Positions 1-11,599 of a stretch of DNA of 64,000 bases are shown in pieces; the first letter of the stretch is position 1; each line of letters starts with the position of its first letter. The notes beneath the pieces were generated by a model that did no database searches, was not told the DNA's origin, and worked only from the letters and a program-made list of their open reading frames with translations. Source of the DNA: Blasia pusilla (lineage: Eukaryota > Marchantiophyta > Marchantiopsida > Blasiales). A program made the position numbers and the translations under genes. Location: contig CM114271.1 in assembly GCA_050084515.1 (NCBI GenBank), forward strand, positions 16,802,001 to 16,866,000. Reading direction: 5' to 3'.

Positions 1-2070
1 CTGTCAGTATATGTCTTGTTTCCTGAGTCGCTGCCGTTCCATTGCTTCTGTGGGATCAGTTTAATGACCTGGACTATCTGTGAAATTGAGAATACACCAC
101 AATGTATTGTGCGGTTACCTTCAGGTGTTGACAAACTAATAGATTCCCAGTGCCGAGCTACTATTGGTATAGTTTCTATCTTAATCATGGTAAACGTAAG
201 CTTAACAAAGCAGGACAAAGCCGGTGGTTAGGCAGACGCCCCGTTGTTCGGGGTGTTGCTATGAATCCAGTTGATCGTCCTCATTGTGTCCTTCCAAACC
301 ACTCTAGAGCTGTGCAACTCCATGGCGTTGACTGTGTCATGGCTGTGTGATCAGTTTCATGGCCTTCATGCAGATATAATTGTAATTGTGGAATGAATTC
401 TCTTAGCGTGTATCTTGTTTCCTCACAGTCTATTCCATTCAATGGCTTTCACATTGCAACTGTGGCATCAGTTTCATGACCTTGACAACAATCTATGGGT
501 CACTTTGGAGAATGGAGAGGGTTGGAGGAAAGTTGATCTATTCCTCTTCCCTTCCCTTCCCTTATCTCATCTACATTGCTCCAAGAAAACTTTCTTCCCA
601 AACTCTTTTCACTACTCATATTGGAAATTTATCTTTGGCTATCTTTTGTGCCCTTACCTGATGAAAATTCAATATGAAAATATAATCCTTATGAGAATTG
701 AATATTGGAAGGAAAGTTTCTCAGTTTCTCTTTTCCCCTCCCTTATTGAAAATTCGACCGTCTCTCTAGCCTGTTAAAGGTAAATGCTTTACAAAGAAAC
801 TCTGAATTTCATTGAAAATTTATCCTTTTTTTCCTTTCCTATTGAAAAGTTCATCCTTATCTATCTTTCTTCGTCTGTTGAAAATCAAACACTTCAAAAT
901 AGAATACTTAATGAAGTCCTCTTCTTTCCCTCGTATATTGAAAATAAACACTTACAAAAAAAGCCCTTCCTCATGAAAACTTATCCTATCACGAAAATCT
1001 ATCTCGTCTTGTATTATACGAGGACTTCATAAAAAAATTTAAGGATTTCATTTTCAATAAGGGAAAGGAAGAGATAAATATTTAGAAAAGAGGAAAGTTT
1101 TACTTTTTGTAAGATTGTGTTTGCCTGAATAATAAAATAGAGAATAGAAAGAATGATCAATTTTTTTCTATGAATGGAGTGGGGAGATTTTCCAAATGAC
1201 AGACGAATGCTTATAAAATGGAATATTCGGCTAGATCTAATGAATAAAATTAAACTTCATTAACCACATAAAATGAACTTCTTTGTTGAATTGTGGAATG
1301 GTGAACGAAAATTTCACTCCATAATAACCAATTGTCATACATTCTTTCTACTAGAGTTGCGGAGGACTTGAAAAGAAGTTTTCTGAATTTAAAATCTAGG
1401 GTTATATCCATTATAATTCTTAGAACCAAGGATAAGATGGTCTTGTGCCACACAAATCTTGAAAAGAAGGTATTAATAATCATGCTTGGATGTGTTAACA
1501 TTGGTTAGCTGATTTGAGACTTGTGACAACAGGTACTTCTATATGGGGTTCTGAAATCCTAAAATCCATCTCACAAGTGGATACACTTATCTCCAAACTC
1601 AAGTAAACTTTGGTAGTTCAATGGAATTTTGTTTAGAGTGAAAAATAAAAAGTACCAGTTCTAGGTTCATGTGGCATACATGCACAACTCACTATTTAGG
1701 ATAAGATAATAGATATTTGTGTGGATCGTAAGTACCTTTTGTCCTTATCCATGTTAAGAGTGGAAGATCGGGTTCCCTTATTATTTATGTGCATATTCTC
1801 ATTCTTCCACTCCATGAAAAGTGATTTTTTTCTTGTGTATGTAAGTATCTGATATGGTTAGTAGTTGATATAAGACCAAAAATCCAAATAAAAATATAGC
1901 TGGTTAGATATGGTTGAACTTACTTGGAAATTACTCGTTAGATATTACTTGGAAATCACTCGTTATTGGTTGAACTTACTTGGAAATCTATCGTTGTGAT
2001 AATTTTATGGCAAGTTCCATATTAATTGTTTCATAATCGGGTCTCATCACTTATGCATGACATTATCACC
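1..2070. other. AT-rich intergenic DNA, no gene seen
   Basis: No open frame here looks like a conserved protein. The stretch holds pyrimidine-rich tracts and a loosely repeated TTGAAAAT-containing unit between about 660 and 1060. A short direct repeat (about 1911-1990) repeats the phrase ACTTGGAAAT three times. I see no promoter or RNA gene that I can support. Confidence 0.6.
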
Positions 2071-2074
2071 AGGC

Positions 2075-2468
2075 CAAGGTTGCACAGAAACGGACAAGTC
2101 CATGGACATGTTGCTTGGGTATCCGTGGCCCGCATCTGAAACCATCCTTGATCCTGTCAGGCCCGCAACATAGACCCAGGCGAGCCGAGCCCGCACCCCT
2201 TTTGTGGCTCGTATGAAGTGTGTGGCATGCACACAGCCAGACGCGCAAGGCGAGCTGGGCTTCCATTAGGCAAGCTCAGGCCCGCGCCTCAAAATAGGTT
2301 CGGATTCCGCTCGTCCGGGTCTATGTGGCGGGCTTGGCAAGCTTAGGGCACGCTTGGGTGCAGACCACGGGTACCCGTGCCCGCACTGACGTGTCCGTCC
2401 CTACGATGGACATAAATCCGCGGACATGAACATGTCTACGGACACGGACTTTATCCATGTGCAACATA
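2075..2468. mobile_element. GC-rich hAT-like non-autonomous element, copy 1
   Basis: A GC-rich block in AT-rich surroundings. It opens with CAAGGTTGCACAGAAACGGA and closes with a diverged inverted form (GGACTTTATCCATGTGCAAC). These ends match the element at 5080-5544, which has a clear 8-bp TSD. No TSD is visible for this copy, so its outer limits are approximate. It has no credible coding capacity and is best read as a short DNA transposon mobilised by a transposase encoded elsewhere. Confidence 0.6.
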
Positions 2469-2469
2469 A

Positions 2470-3715
2470 GAAAATGAATAAATTTGCTTCTTAAGAAAAG
2501 TAATTTTTTGATAAGGATGTTTATAATTGAAATTTACTCAAGAGGGAATAATTTGTACTATTAAGAAGGGATGTATTCTTAATTTTTTATGAAGCTCTGC
2601 CATACATCACTTGAACAACAAGATATATTTCTAATGAAAGTTGCTAAAATAACATATCAAGTAGGTAATATAACAAGTTGAAAAATGGAACCATTTTGCA
2701 AAATTTAGTTTCAAAATCCCCATGACTTAATATCGTATGTATAAATTGGAGCTCACATAATTTTTCATATGACCAAAAAACATAAAACATCCAAAAAATA
2801 ATATTGTTTCTAATTTCCTTGATGTGGATATTAAAAAATTTCCTATATTTCAAAAATATGTTTAGGTGTTCAAAATCTCGAAGTTTTTAAATGTTTTTTT
2901 CCTCTTATTTTACATACCTAGCCATATTTGTGAGCACTTAGTATTTTAATATATGCGCCTATAAAGCACCTTGTCAAATTCTTGGGATTTTTGGACCTCC
3001 TCTTACAATGAATATATTAATGAAACCCGAAATATAACTATTAACATTCTAGCTCACATTGCTCTCTTTATATTATTTCATTAGCTTCTAAAAAAGAATT
3101 TCTTTTCTCCATCTCTTACTACATGTTGGCCCAAAATTATGACCTCATCCATTTGTGCTAAACATCGGAGGATGAATTTCACTTTCTCCTCATATGCTTC
3201 TTTTTAAATTTCATTTTTCTTTGTTACTTTCTCTTCAACTACTAATGTCCAACGTGTTTGTTCTTGATAAGATTTTTAATTTTTTCTTTTATTGATGGTG
3301 TATTTTGTTTTGGCAGATTTCCTTTATGCATGCTTCACAATTGACCTTTAAAAGAACATTCACTCATTACTGTGCCTTGGTATTACGACTCTATCTCCAA
3401 AAGGACTTAATTTTCTATATTTATCTTCTTGGGCTAGTTCTTTGGATACCATAAAGGTTGATTCTTTTATTGTGAAATATCAATTTTGTCTTAGTTTTCT
3501 TTATGCGATTTCCAATCATACGTATATTTTCTTTCATCTTATCGTAAATTCTCATTGTCTAAATACACTCTTAATGGGATTCACTTTTTTCCATACAGAT
3601 TCTATTATTATCTTGTGTCCTTCTCACAATTCCTTAATTTTCCTGTTATCTTGAATGTTATGACTATGTCCATTCTCTTGCTATAGATTGAGACAATCCA
3701 TCATTCTAAAGAACG
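2470..3715. other. AT-rich stretch without a gene
   Basis: Open frames are short, AT-driven and unlike any family I know. I see nothing here that can be annotated beyond low-complexity A/T tracts. Confidence 0.55.
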
Positions 3716-3718
3716 TGA

Positions 3719-3930
3719 CTATTTTTGTGTTTTTCTAAGCATTGAACCACAATGGAATACAAGTTGCAATTTTTTTCTTGCATCACTTGAGAGTTGCATC
3801 ACAAAAGAAGCATGGTAGCTATTCCAAGTTCCAACATAGTCGCAAAGTTCCAATATGGTATAGCCTAAAAAATCACTTCTGGACATCCACCGAATAAGTA
3901 TAATAGACCGAGTCATAATTTGTGGCTATG
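3719..3930 (-). pseudogene. Ty1/copia RNase H relic (tentative)
   Basis: The minus-strand frame reads RSDFLGYTI, then VGTWNSYHASFVMQLSS. This resembles the copia RNase H region, where a KSTSGY-type motif is followed by W-S-S, several residues and an ALS-type motif. It lies about 2 kb downstream, in minus orientation, of the copia reverse transcriptase relic at 5947-6219, with a hAT-like insertion between them. The order RT then RNase H is the copia order, which supports one broken element. The match is weak by itself. Confidence 0.35.
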
Positions 3931-4302
3931 AGACTCTAGAGAGCTATAGATAGATAGTACTTTGTGATTGTAATATTGATTGTGATGTAACTATGGTGTA
4001 ATTGCAAGGATTCCACAAATGCAATTTTTTTATGATTTTCATAACTCTTGGAATGTGCATAGTAAGTTTGAGGGGAGAATATAAATTTAGAGCCTCCAAA
4101 TGCATTACAATTGCTATTTATGAAAGTGGGACTAAGGCTAATTAGAGAATATCAATTGACTAAAATTTTAGAGAGATAAAAGTAGCTAAAAGGTTAAAAT
4201 CGAATGAATTATATTATAAATTATTATAAATTTTTTTCTAAATAAGAAAATTTAATTTAAATAATATTTAAATAATAAATTATATATATTAAAGAGAATA
4301 CC

Positions 4303-4342
4303 CAAGGTTGCACATAGACAAAGTCCGTGTCCGTAGAATCAC
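4303..4342. repeat. End fragment of the GC-rich hAT-like family
   Basis: It starts CAAGGTTGCACATAGACAAA and runs on with GTCCGTGTCCG, the terminal sequence shared by the family members at 2075, 5080 and 59516. Only one end is present, so this is a fragment or a solitary terminus. Confidence 0.5.
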
Positions 4343-5071
4343 TTATTATAGAAAACTTCTAAATAAGCATAATTGATGGAATATAATCTCTCTCTTTCTC
4401 TCTTCCCTCTCTCTCATACACAAATACTATGACATGCACCACCATGGAGAAATGTTTTTGCTAAGAGTGGGGGTTGGTCTCTTTCTCAATTGTATAAGGT
4501 ATATACAAATAATTGTGACTCTAACACTAACCATAATATCAAGTTATATTAAATGTGATTAACTAATCCTAGTTAATATAATTATTCTTAATTGACTAAC
4601 CAAGATTAAACTTTCCTATTTTGTGTGAGTACTAAATGTACGAGTTCATATGTCCGATGGACTTGACTATAACTCAATCTTCAATATTCTCCCTCAAGCT
4701 CATATCATTATCTTTAATGCCTTAATTGTTTCTAAATATTTCAAACTTATCTCAAGATAATGCCATTGTAAAGACATCAAAATTTTTCTAATTGTACATG
4801 TATGTGAGATTTATTTCTCCTACAAACACTTTCTCTTTGATAGAGTGGCAATGCAACTCTGTATGTTTTGTTCGAGCTTGAGACACAAAGTTATTAGCAA
4901 GCTTAATGCTTCTAATATTATTTATATATCTTATATTAGATAGTGAGTTACCAATACCAATCTCAACGAGTAATCAGTGAAGCCACATTGCCTCATATGT
5001 TATATTGCATGCTCCTTTCTCCTCAACTTTTGTTAAAGATAAAATAATTGTAGGTTGCTTCTTTGAAGCCC
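4343..5071. other. AT-rich DNA, probable copia remnant
   Basis: No gene is seen. A CTCTCT-rich microsatellite lies near 4388-4415. The stretch sits between the copia RT and RNase H relics and is presumably decayed element sequence, but no domain can be recognised. Confidence 0.35.
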
Positions 5072-5079
5072 AACTTATA

Positions 5080-5544
5080 CAAGGTTGTACAAAAACAATC
5101 ATGCCCAACTGTTCCCCTGCTCGGATTTTTTTGGTACCCTCGTTGGTATCCAAGTGGCCCGGGCGGGCGCCAGACTTAGGACGTGAGAACGAGTGCAGAC
5201 TTAGATGAAGGGAGGCGGGCAGGAATCGGCCTGCACGTAGCTAGCATACGCCCATGGAGAGTGGGTTCTAGCCCGCATAGAACGGACTGCGGGCCCGTGG
5301 AGGATGGACCGACTACGCGGGCCTTGAGCCCGCCCTACATGGGAAAATGCGAGCCAATGCGTGCTTAGGGTGGGCGGGTGAGGGCTAAAAAATGAGTGAC
5401 GGGTTCTTGGAGTGGGTGCAAGCTGGCCAAGCCGCGGTGTGTGATGTGGGCAGGGTGGGCCATGGGTACTTGCGCTTGTACCAACTTGTCTGTCCTTGGA
5501 CAAACATAAGTCTGCGGATGTGGACATGTTTGTGTGCAACCTTG
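5080..5544. mobile_element. GC-rich hAT-like non-autonomous element with perfect TSD
   Basis: The 465-bp element begins CAAGGTTGTAC and ends GTGCAACCTTG, an inverted terminal repeat with one mismatch over 11 bp. It is flanked by AACTTATA at 5072-5079 and again at 5545-5552, a perfect 8-bp TSD. An 8-bp TSD and CA-starting termini are hallmarks of the hAT superfamily. The interior is GC-rich and codes for nothing credible. It is inserted in AT-rich copia remnant DNA. Confidence 0.88.
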
Positions 5545-5946
5545 AACTTATATCCAAGGAGGAAGGAATAACCTCCCAAGGTGAAGGAATAACCATATGT
5601 AGATTGTCTACCAGACATGTTTTCTTCTCGATCAATTTCTAGTGAATCTTTGCAATTGGAAACTCTAAGAAGGTTCAAATTTAAGTCCAAACTAAATAGA
5701 GAATTTCTCAGACCACATGATCCTTCTCACAACATCAAGGTAAGGTTTCTAAGATACTTAGATGAGCTATCTCTCTAAGCCAACTACTTAACTCAAGTCT
5801 AGCCTAGTTATAGTCAAATAGATTAAACTTCCAACCATACGCTTGTATATATTGGAATCTGCAAGCAACTCTCATTCATTTATTCTTTGCTTCATATTCT
5901 GGTCTGACAACGTAGAGATTGGATTACAAGCCGTCAAACTATATTT

Positions 5947-6219
5947 TCATACCATGTGAAAAATATATTGTCGATGTAATAACCATACGTTGTCTCCAAC
6001 CTTGATAAACTTAGTACCAAGGAAGTATTTGAGTTGAACTTCTCCTAAGTCTTTTCTAACAAATTCTACTTGTAACTTTGATTTGACTTGTTGTATCATA
6101 TCCTCAATATTCCTACTAATTAAGAAGTCATCAACATACAATGCAATGATAACCGTATGGCCTTGTCCTCTCAAAACATATAGTGAACAATCAGAATTAC
6201 AAATCCTAAAGCCAAGCTC
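5947..6219 (-). pseudogene. Ty1/copia reverse transcriptase fragment
   Basis: The minus-strand frame is open back to a stop near 6220 and has no ATG. It includes SDCSLYV, then LYVDDFLISRN (the YVDD polymerase motif with two catalytic Asp residues), then DLGEVQLKYFLG. This is the typical order in plant Ty1/copia reverse transcriptase. About 90 residues remain of a polyprotein that normally exceeds 1,200. The frame ends at a stop after YIFHMV. It is a broken remnant inside AT-rich DNA. Confidence 0.8.
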
Positions 6220-6777
6220 TCATAGGACATACTAGTATGCTGCCCATGCGATGCACGCCTGACACAATTTCCTCAATATAAGGGCCTTAAAAAATAGGTG
6301 TCAATAATAGTTTTTAAAACCTTAAAATTTGAAATTATATTTAATTTCAATTTTAAGTATAATTTCCACTTTTTAAAATCTTAAAAGAGTAAGAAAATTT
6401 CACTTTTAAATAATACTCATCTCCCCTAAATAATTTCACTCCTCCGTAAAAGTTTAAACAATAACTATTCTTTCCCTTCCACTCTTCCCACCAAAATAAT
6501 ATTCATTAACTAAATTCTTAGTCAATTTTTCAGTAACAAAATCAATTTTCTTTTCCATTCAGATTCATTTTCCTTTCCCAAAATACTACATGTGAATTAA
6601 TAAAAATAATAACATTATTTATTTCAAAAATTAAATGTAATTTCTATTTTCTAAAATCTTAGAAGAGTAATAACATTTTCTTCTTCTAAGTGGTTACAAT
6701 CCTCCATTCAAATTTAAATGATATTCCAATCCCCTAAGTAATTTTACCCTTCCATAAAATTGAAACAAAATCTACTC
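6220..6777. other. AT-rich flank of retroelement A
   Basis: No gene is visible. The stretch is AT-rich with degenerate internal repetition of a unit containing TTTCACTTTT and TTAAAATCTTA (for example around 6325-6410 and 6635-6690). Confidence 0.4.
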
Positions 6778-6823
6778 TGTCGTGCGCATACACATCGCTA
6801 CACAACATACATCGCTGTCACCG
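6778..6823 (-). repeat. Inverted scrap of the LTR 3' end, head-to-head with LTR of A
   Basis: The bases TGTCGTGCGCATACACATCG and onward are the reverse complement of the last ~45 bp of the Ty3/gypsy LTR, which normally ends GCGCACGACA. They abut the normal LTR start (TGTCACGACT at 6825). The junction is head-to-head, so it is not a normal element boundary. Confidence 0.6.
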
Positions 6824-6824
6824 A

Positions 6825-7345
6825 TGTCACGACTGTTAGGATAGATTGGTGGGATCTAGCAGAGTGTCTGCACGAATAGTGGAGGACATGCCCAGGAGGT
6901 TGAGGATGACTTGTTGAGGCCCCGGGAAACCTGAGAGAGCAGGTTTTCCCTTCGTTTAGGCTCATTTGGAGCCATATAGAGAAACTTACTATTCGGGTAA
7001 GTTTCCATGTTGGAGATAGTTGACTTTCCACTTTGGGACATGGCCTTGGACCCGCTACAGCAGGTCAAGAGCCAAGGAGGTAACCTGCGAGCATAGGTTA
7101 TTGTTGAGAGGGCTTGGGAGAGGGAAGGGGTTATACGTCCAAGAGAGAGAGCTTGAGAGCTCATTCTCTTTTTGTTGAACCTCTTGGCATGAGGCGGCGG
7201 AGCTATGGTCCCTTGCCTTGTGAGTATAACCCAAGCCTCTCATTAGGAGAGTGGGTTTGGTTTGACATGAGAGAGAGTGCACATCTTTAAGAGCTATGGT
7301 GTGAGATGGTGTGAGATGATGTAGAGAGGGATTGGATCTTACTTT
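6825..7345 (+). repeat. 5' LTR of copy A (incomplete)
   Basis: It starts TGTCACGACTGTTAGGATAG and matches the 3' LTR (16306-16820) through GGATTGGATCTTACTTTA. It includes the shared GGCGGCGGAGCTATGGT block. The expected last ~120 bp, ending GCGCACGACA, are missing. The sequence instead continues into a GAGAGA-rich tract. Confidence 0.7.
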
Positions 7346-8780
7346 ACAAAGAGAGAATGAGAGAATGAGAGAGTGAGAGAGCTTCATGGGGGAGCTCGCT
7401 AGTCACTCGCTGTTTTTGCAGGTTGGGGACCGTGTTCCCCATTCAGCGGCTCATGGGAGTGCTCACTGGAGCAAGGGCTGCTTTGATTATTCTTTACATT
7501 TGCCGATTTTTTGTGTGGAAGAGTGGCGCGCGGAAGCGCTGCCCAATTTCTTATAGGGATGGATTATGGGGGTGGGTTTCCCCATGTCGATGCTCTCGGG
7601 AGCACCATGTAGCTTGTTGATTTGTACTTTTACAGGTTTTATATTTTCGTTGGGAGAAATCAGCGCGGAAGCGTTGCCAAATTTTGTGTAGGAGAAAGAG
7701 ACATTGGGCTTTACAACATTCCCCTTCAATTTCTACTGGAATGTTTGATTCTAAATATTTTTTGATGTTGTTGTAGACCGTGAAGCTGTGCACGCTATGC
7801 AATAAACAATGCGAAATTTGGAGTTGCGAGCAAAAAGTAAGGGTCAATCTTGCAAAACTGCCATTGCTAGGTAATTTTTAGGGTTAAATTGTTCAAACCC
7901 TAAACCAGCCGCCACACCGGTGGTGGCCGTCGCCGTCAACAGTCTGCCGTTGACAGTCATGCGGCGGTGGCCGTCACCATCAATGGTCAATCGTCCGTTG
8001 TCTACCCTTTAGTTTCCATTGCCGCCATTACAGAGTGGAGGGTCTTCCACGACGTTCGTTGATTCTCTAACTTGCGTCGCCAACACGTTCTTTGTTTTGG
8101 CCGCCATCTTCATCGCAATTTCGTCATCAACCAGTGATGGCAGATGACCTCCAATTATGGTGTTTGAGTTTTGATTTCATGCTGCTATGTTGTGATTGGT
8201 AGCCGCTCGACGATGATCGAGTACCCGTCGCGGACGCCCGTAAGCCGCAACGCGCCCGCCGATTCTTTGCGCGTGCCGTGCGCTTTGTGGCGCACCGCAC
8301 CGTCTCGATCGCGGAACCGCTCCTTCACTAAGGAGCAGAGCATATGAATTTCTGATTGAGGAGGGTATGCCGCCGAGTGCCGCACTCCATTCTTGAGAGT
8401 GCCGTGCTGTTTGTAGCCGTTTTGTGCTGCCAGTGCCGCACCAGACCGCTCGACTTGCATGGCACATCGAGGAGGTTGAGTAGCATCAGTACGAGAGGAG
8501 TACGACTTGCTGATTGGAGGAGTTGTCTTCACAACCGAGTTGGGGTTGAGATTTGCAATTGCTGAGGAGCGACATCGATATGTGTTCAGGTTACCCATTA
8601 TGGTCCTTTACCCTGCACGTGTGAGGGATTATGGGATTTGGGTAGTTTATTTGGGGATATTGGGTTGTGTGGATGATGAGAGAATCATTCATGTATGTGG
8701 TTTAGGGTACATAGACCTGTGTGGGATGTCCGGAGTTGAGGGTAGGTTGTCGATGAGATGATAGCCTGGTCAATTTGCCG
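7346..8780 (+). other. Leader of copy A with GTCAACGG-type minisatellite
   Basis: Non-coding leader between the LTR and Gag. The block from 7770 (GACCGTGAAG) to 7915 recurs in fragment G (18880-19010, inverted). From about 7920 to 8010 there are degenerate tandem units of the type GCCGTCAACAGTC / CCGTCACCATCAATGGTC. The stretch 8030-8760 is conserved in copies C, F and G. A short frame from 8507 (MLIGGVV) also opens copy C, but it changes frame between copies, so I do not call it a gene. Confidence 0.55.
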
Positions 8781-8839
8781 CACCACGCCGCCGGAGTGGC
8801 GCGAGGTTCTGAGGGTCTCCACGTGAGGGACCACCTCGA

Positions 8840-10215
8840 CCTCCTTCTATGTCATCGTCAGACAAGGGGGAGGGTGTAAAGGAGTTTGTGAGCACATCGC
8901 CACATATTGTGAGTGGTCCTATCAGTTGGGCGTACGAGATGGACGACCGGGGTAGAGGACCGCGTAGGTTTTCAGGTGCACTAGGCACGATTGAGTTGCA
9001 CAATTTTATAGCAGAGTTTAGGAGTTGGTGCGACTCCTAAGTAGAGTTTAGGAGTTGGGCTAGGAACTCTAGAGAGTTTAACCCGTTTACAACATGGAAT
9101 GGTATGTTCCAGCATTTAGAGGGGGCGCCCATGGACGATTACGATGAGTTCTCTCAGAGATATGCACGTGAGATCGAGGCGTGGAGGCTCTACTATGACC
9201 CACATTATATGTCATGGACGAAGCTGTTCCTAGATGAGGAGGAGGAGTCAGGAAAGGCTATTTCCTCTTCCACTAGTGACGTTTTAGGAGGGATCACTCG
9301 CACTGGAGCAGTTGCACCGTCTAGTCGGGTTCGTCCCAAGTTCAACCATGTGGTTGAGTTCTTTGCTGAGTTGAGGGCGAGCTACGAGAGGGTACGGACG
9401 GAGAAGTTGCGGAGCATCTATGACTTCTAGAGGCCCCCAGGTGAGAGTTTGCGTGAGGCTTACACTCGCTTGCGCCGGTTGATCAACGTCACTCAGGGGG
9501 TGACATAGGCTCAGGCTATCCAGTCATGGTACGCGATGCTGGATCGGACCTTGCGGACACGGGTGCGAGAGTGGGTGCTTCTTATGAACACCTCCCCTAC
9601 GTTGAGAGATGTTTTTAGGACAGCGGAGAACATTGAGCGCAACATGGCGGAGGAGAGCGTAGCCACCATGGGTTCTGGGCGAGAGCAGTCACAATTGGCT
9701 GCACCACTTGTGCAGGAACGTGGACTCCGAGATAGGTCGACTGTGGCACCACGAGCTTAGGGAGGATACCGGGAGGCCGTGCCACAGAGATCTGCGTATG
9801 AAGACGCAGCCGCCTACTATTACTTGTTGGTCATGTGGTGGAGCCCATCATCAGCGTGATTGCACTCGTTAAGGTCATGGACGTGTGCCTCAGCATGGAG
9901 GAGGAGATGATGCTGCACCAGGAGGTTATCAATGTGACTATTTTCAGAGGTATGGTCAAACACGCGCCAGATGTTTCAATTTACATCCTGAGTTACGTCC
10001 GGACCGAGGGCCAGAGAGGGCACCAGCGCGAATAGCCGGTCCGGTTGGGCCTAGAGATCGTGCACCAGGTAGTCCCGTTGGGGGACGAGGAGCTGGAGTT
10101 GCACGACAGGATGGGGGAGCTGCCCGTGGAGGAGGTAGAGTACCACCACCTAGACGCGCCGAGGGAGATTCCGGAGGTGAGGCTGGGATGGCTGCTAAGA
10201 TATAGCAGCTACAGG
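8840..10215 (+). pseudogene. gag: Gag polyprotein, copy A (broken)
   Basis: The capsid-like region includes FNPFTTWNGMFQHLEGAP and ESLREAYTRLRRLINVTQG, in the manner of plant retrotransposon Gag. It is followed near 9825-9880 by a zinc knuckle (in copy C CWSCGGAHHQRDC, a C-X2-C-X3-H-X4-C form) and a second Cys/His segment ending LHPELRP. Gag packages the RNA into the particle. A 20-bp duplication near 9010-9050 adds a frame break. Stops interrupt the frame, including TAG at 9428-9430 where copy C has CAG. Not functional as it stands. Confidence 0.75.
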
Positions 10216-10859
10216 AGCAGATTGCCGCTATGGCATTGAGGTTACCTGATGCCAGATCCGTGGAATCGACATCATATGGAGCATCCAGAGATATGGAGGA
10301 TCTTGGTTGGATGTGCAGGGTTGCCCAGATGGAGGCCGCCATAGTTGTGACGTGTGGAGCAGCCACAGAGTTGGATCCATAGCAAGGGGAAGCCAGAAAA
10401 TAGACTAGGCTTCCTCAGTCTTTCACGTTGTCCGAAGCGATGAGGACCCCATCGATGGGTCCTCATCAAAGTTCCTGGAGAGTTGATGATGTTGTTGGTG
10501 TGCAAGCACGGAGGGCGATGGGAGAAGCGAGTGCGATGACTCCTATTGTTGATGCTCAGGAGGGGCATGTGTCAAGCACGTTGTTGGGGATGGCCACCAT
10601 TATGTACCACACTCATTTATTTTCTGCTTCCGATGTTATGATGTTGGGGGGTACGCCCGCCGAGGCTTTTCGGCTGGCCGCTTCACTCTGTGAGCGCGGA
10701 GTTGGAGTTCCTGCATCACGTTCAGAGGTGATTGCAGAGGAGGTGATGGACCTGCCCTTGGAGCGGATGCTCGGGCCATCCACGTTAGATTCATGGTAGG
10801 CTGCGGCTGATAGGATGGCGGAGATGCCCACTAGACCCGTGATAGAGCGTGCCATGGCT

Positions 10860-11270
10860 TCTCTTGGTGTTGTGTTGCTGGATAACCGAGGAGAGGTCTT
10901 CCAGTTGGTGAGTCCCGGAGGTAGAGCTTTTAGTCCACAATGCGTCTTGTTGGATTCAGGAGCGCAACCCCGGATGTTGGGGAAAGCGTCATTCAGAGGA
11001 TTGGGCTTGACGAGAGCCGATGTGGAGCATTGTCCATTTCGGATATAGACATCCTTGGGTGGAGCGAGTATCACACAGTATATCACCCGACAGGAGGTCC
11101 TAGTGAGGATTTTCCTGGGACATCCTACAAATGAGTCCGTGGTGCGAGCCAAGGCGATAGAGACTAATGCAGAGTCCTACGACGTCTTGGTTGATGAAGT
11201 AGTGTTATACCCGATGGGGTTAGACCTAGATTATTGGGAGGAGTCAACGTCCTACAGACAAAGATGGTAG
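10860..11270 (+). pseudogene. Retroviral-type aspartic protease, copy A (broken)
   Basis: The motif VLLDSGAQPRMLG carries the D-S-G catalytic signature of the pepsin-like dimeric protease. FRGLGL follows, then a conserved strand region with VLYPMGL. This enzyme would cut the Gag-Pol polyprotein. Two stops, TAG at 11046-11048 and TAG at 11268-11270, both correspond to CAG in copy C. In Ty3 elements protease is normally followed directly by reverse transcriptase; here a methyltransferase comes next. Confidence 0.75.
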
Positions 11271-11599
11271 TCAGGTGATGGGCGCCCTAGCTCATTACCC
11301 GTTCCATTCACTGGTGGAGTCATCGAGCGACGGCAAGGAGAGGTGGCGACCTTAGTAGTGCCATCACTTGGCCTAGTGATTTGATTGAGGGACATGTCCA
11401 TATAGAGGATACTCCCGTTCTTGAAATTTTTATGGAGAGGAGTGTTATGGTAGTCGCATCATTCCCTGGAGGAGAGGTGCCGTTGTGGGGCTCGATTGAG
11501 GAGCTTCGACGATTGGCAGATGAGTACGTGCAGACCGCGTGGAGCGAGGCGTTTGCACCGAAGCGTGACGGGTCTGAGGAATCCAAGGTAGCAGGGAGT

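Noticed and set aside
5201-5690. Two overlapping minus-strand frames of 144 and 101 codons
   Set aside because: They lie mostly inside the GC-rich hAT-like element (5080-5544). GC richness lowers stop frequency, and no conserved motif is present.
7900-8010. Possible CRISPR-like array because of regularly repeated GTCAACGG units
   Set aside because: Units are contiguous and degenerate with no unique spacers, and they belong to a plant retrotransposon leader.
8507-8761. Possible extra retroelement gene (MLIGGVV...)
   Set aside because: It is conserved as DNA in copies A, C, F and G, but the frame shifts between A and C after about 50 codons, so it is more likely leader sequence.
9956-10366. 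136-codon minus-strand frame opposite Gag of copy A
   Set aside because: It is a shadow of the Gly/Arg/Pro-rich part of Gag on the plus strand; its composition reflects GC bias only.
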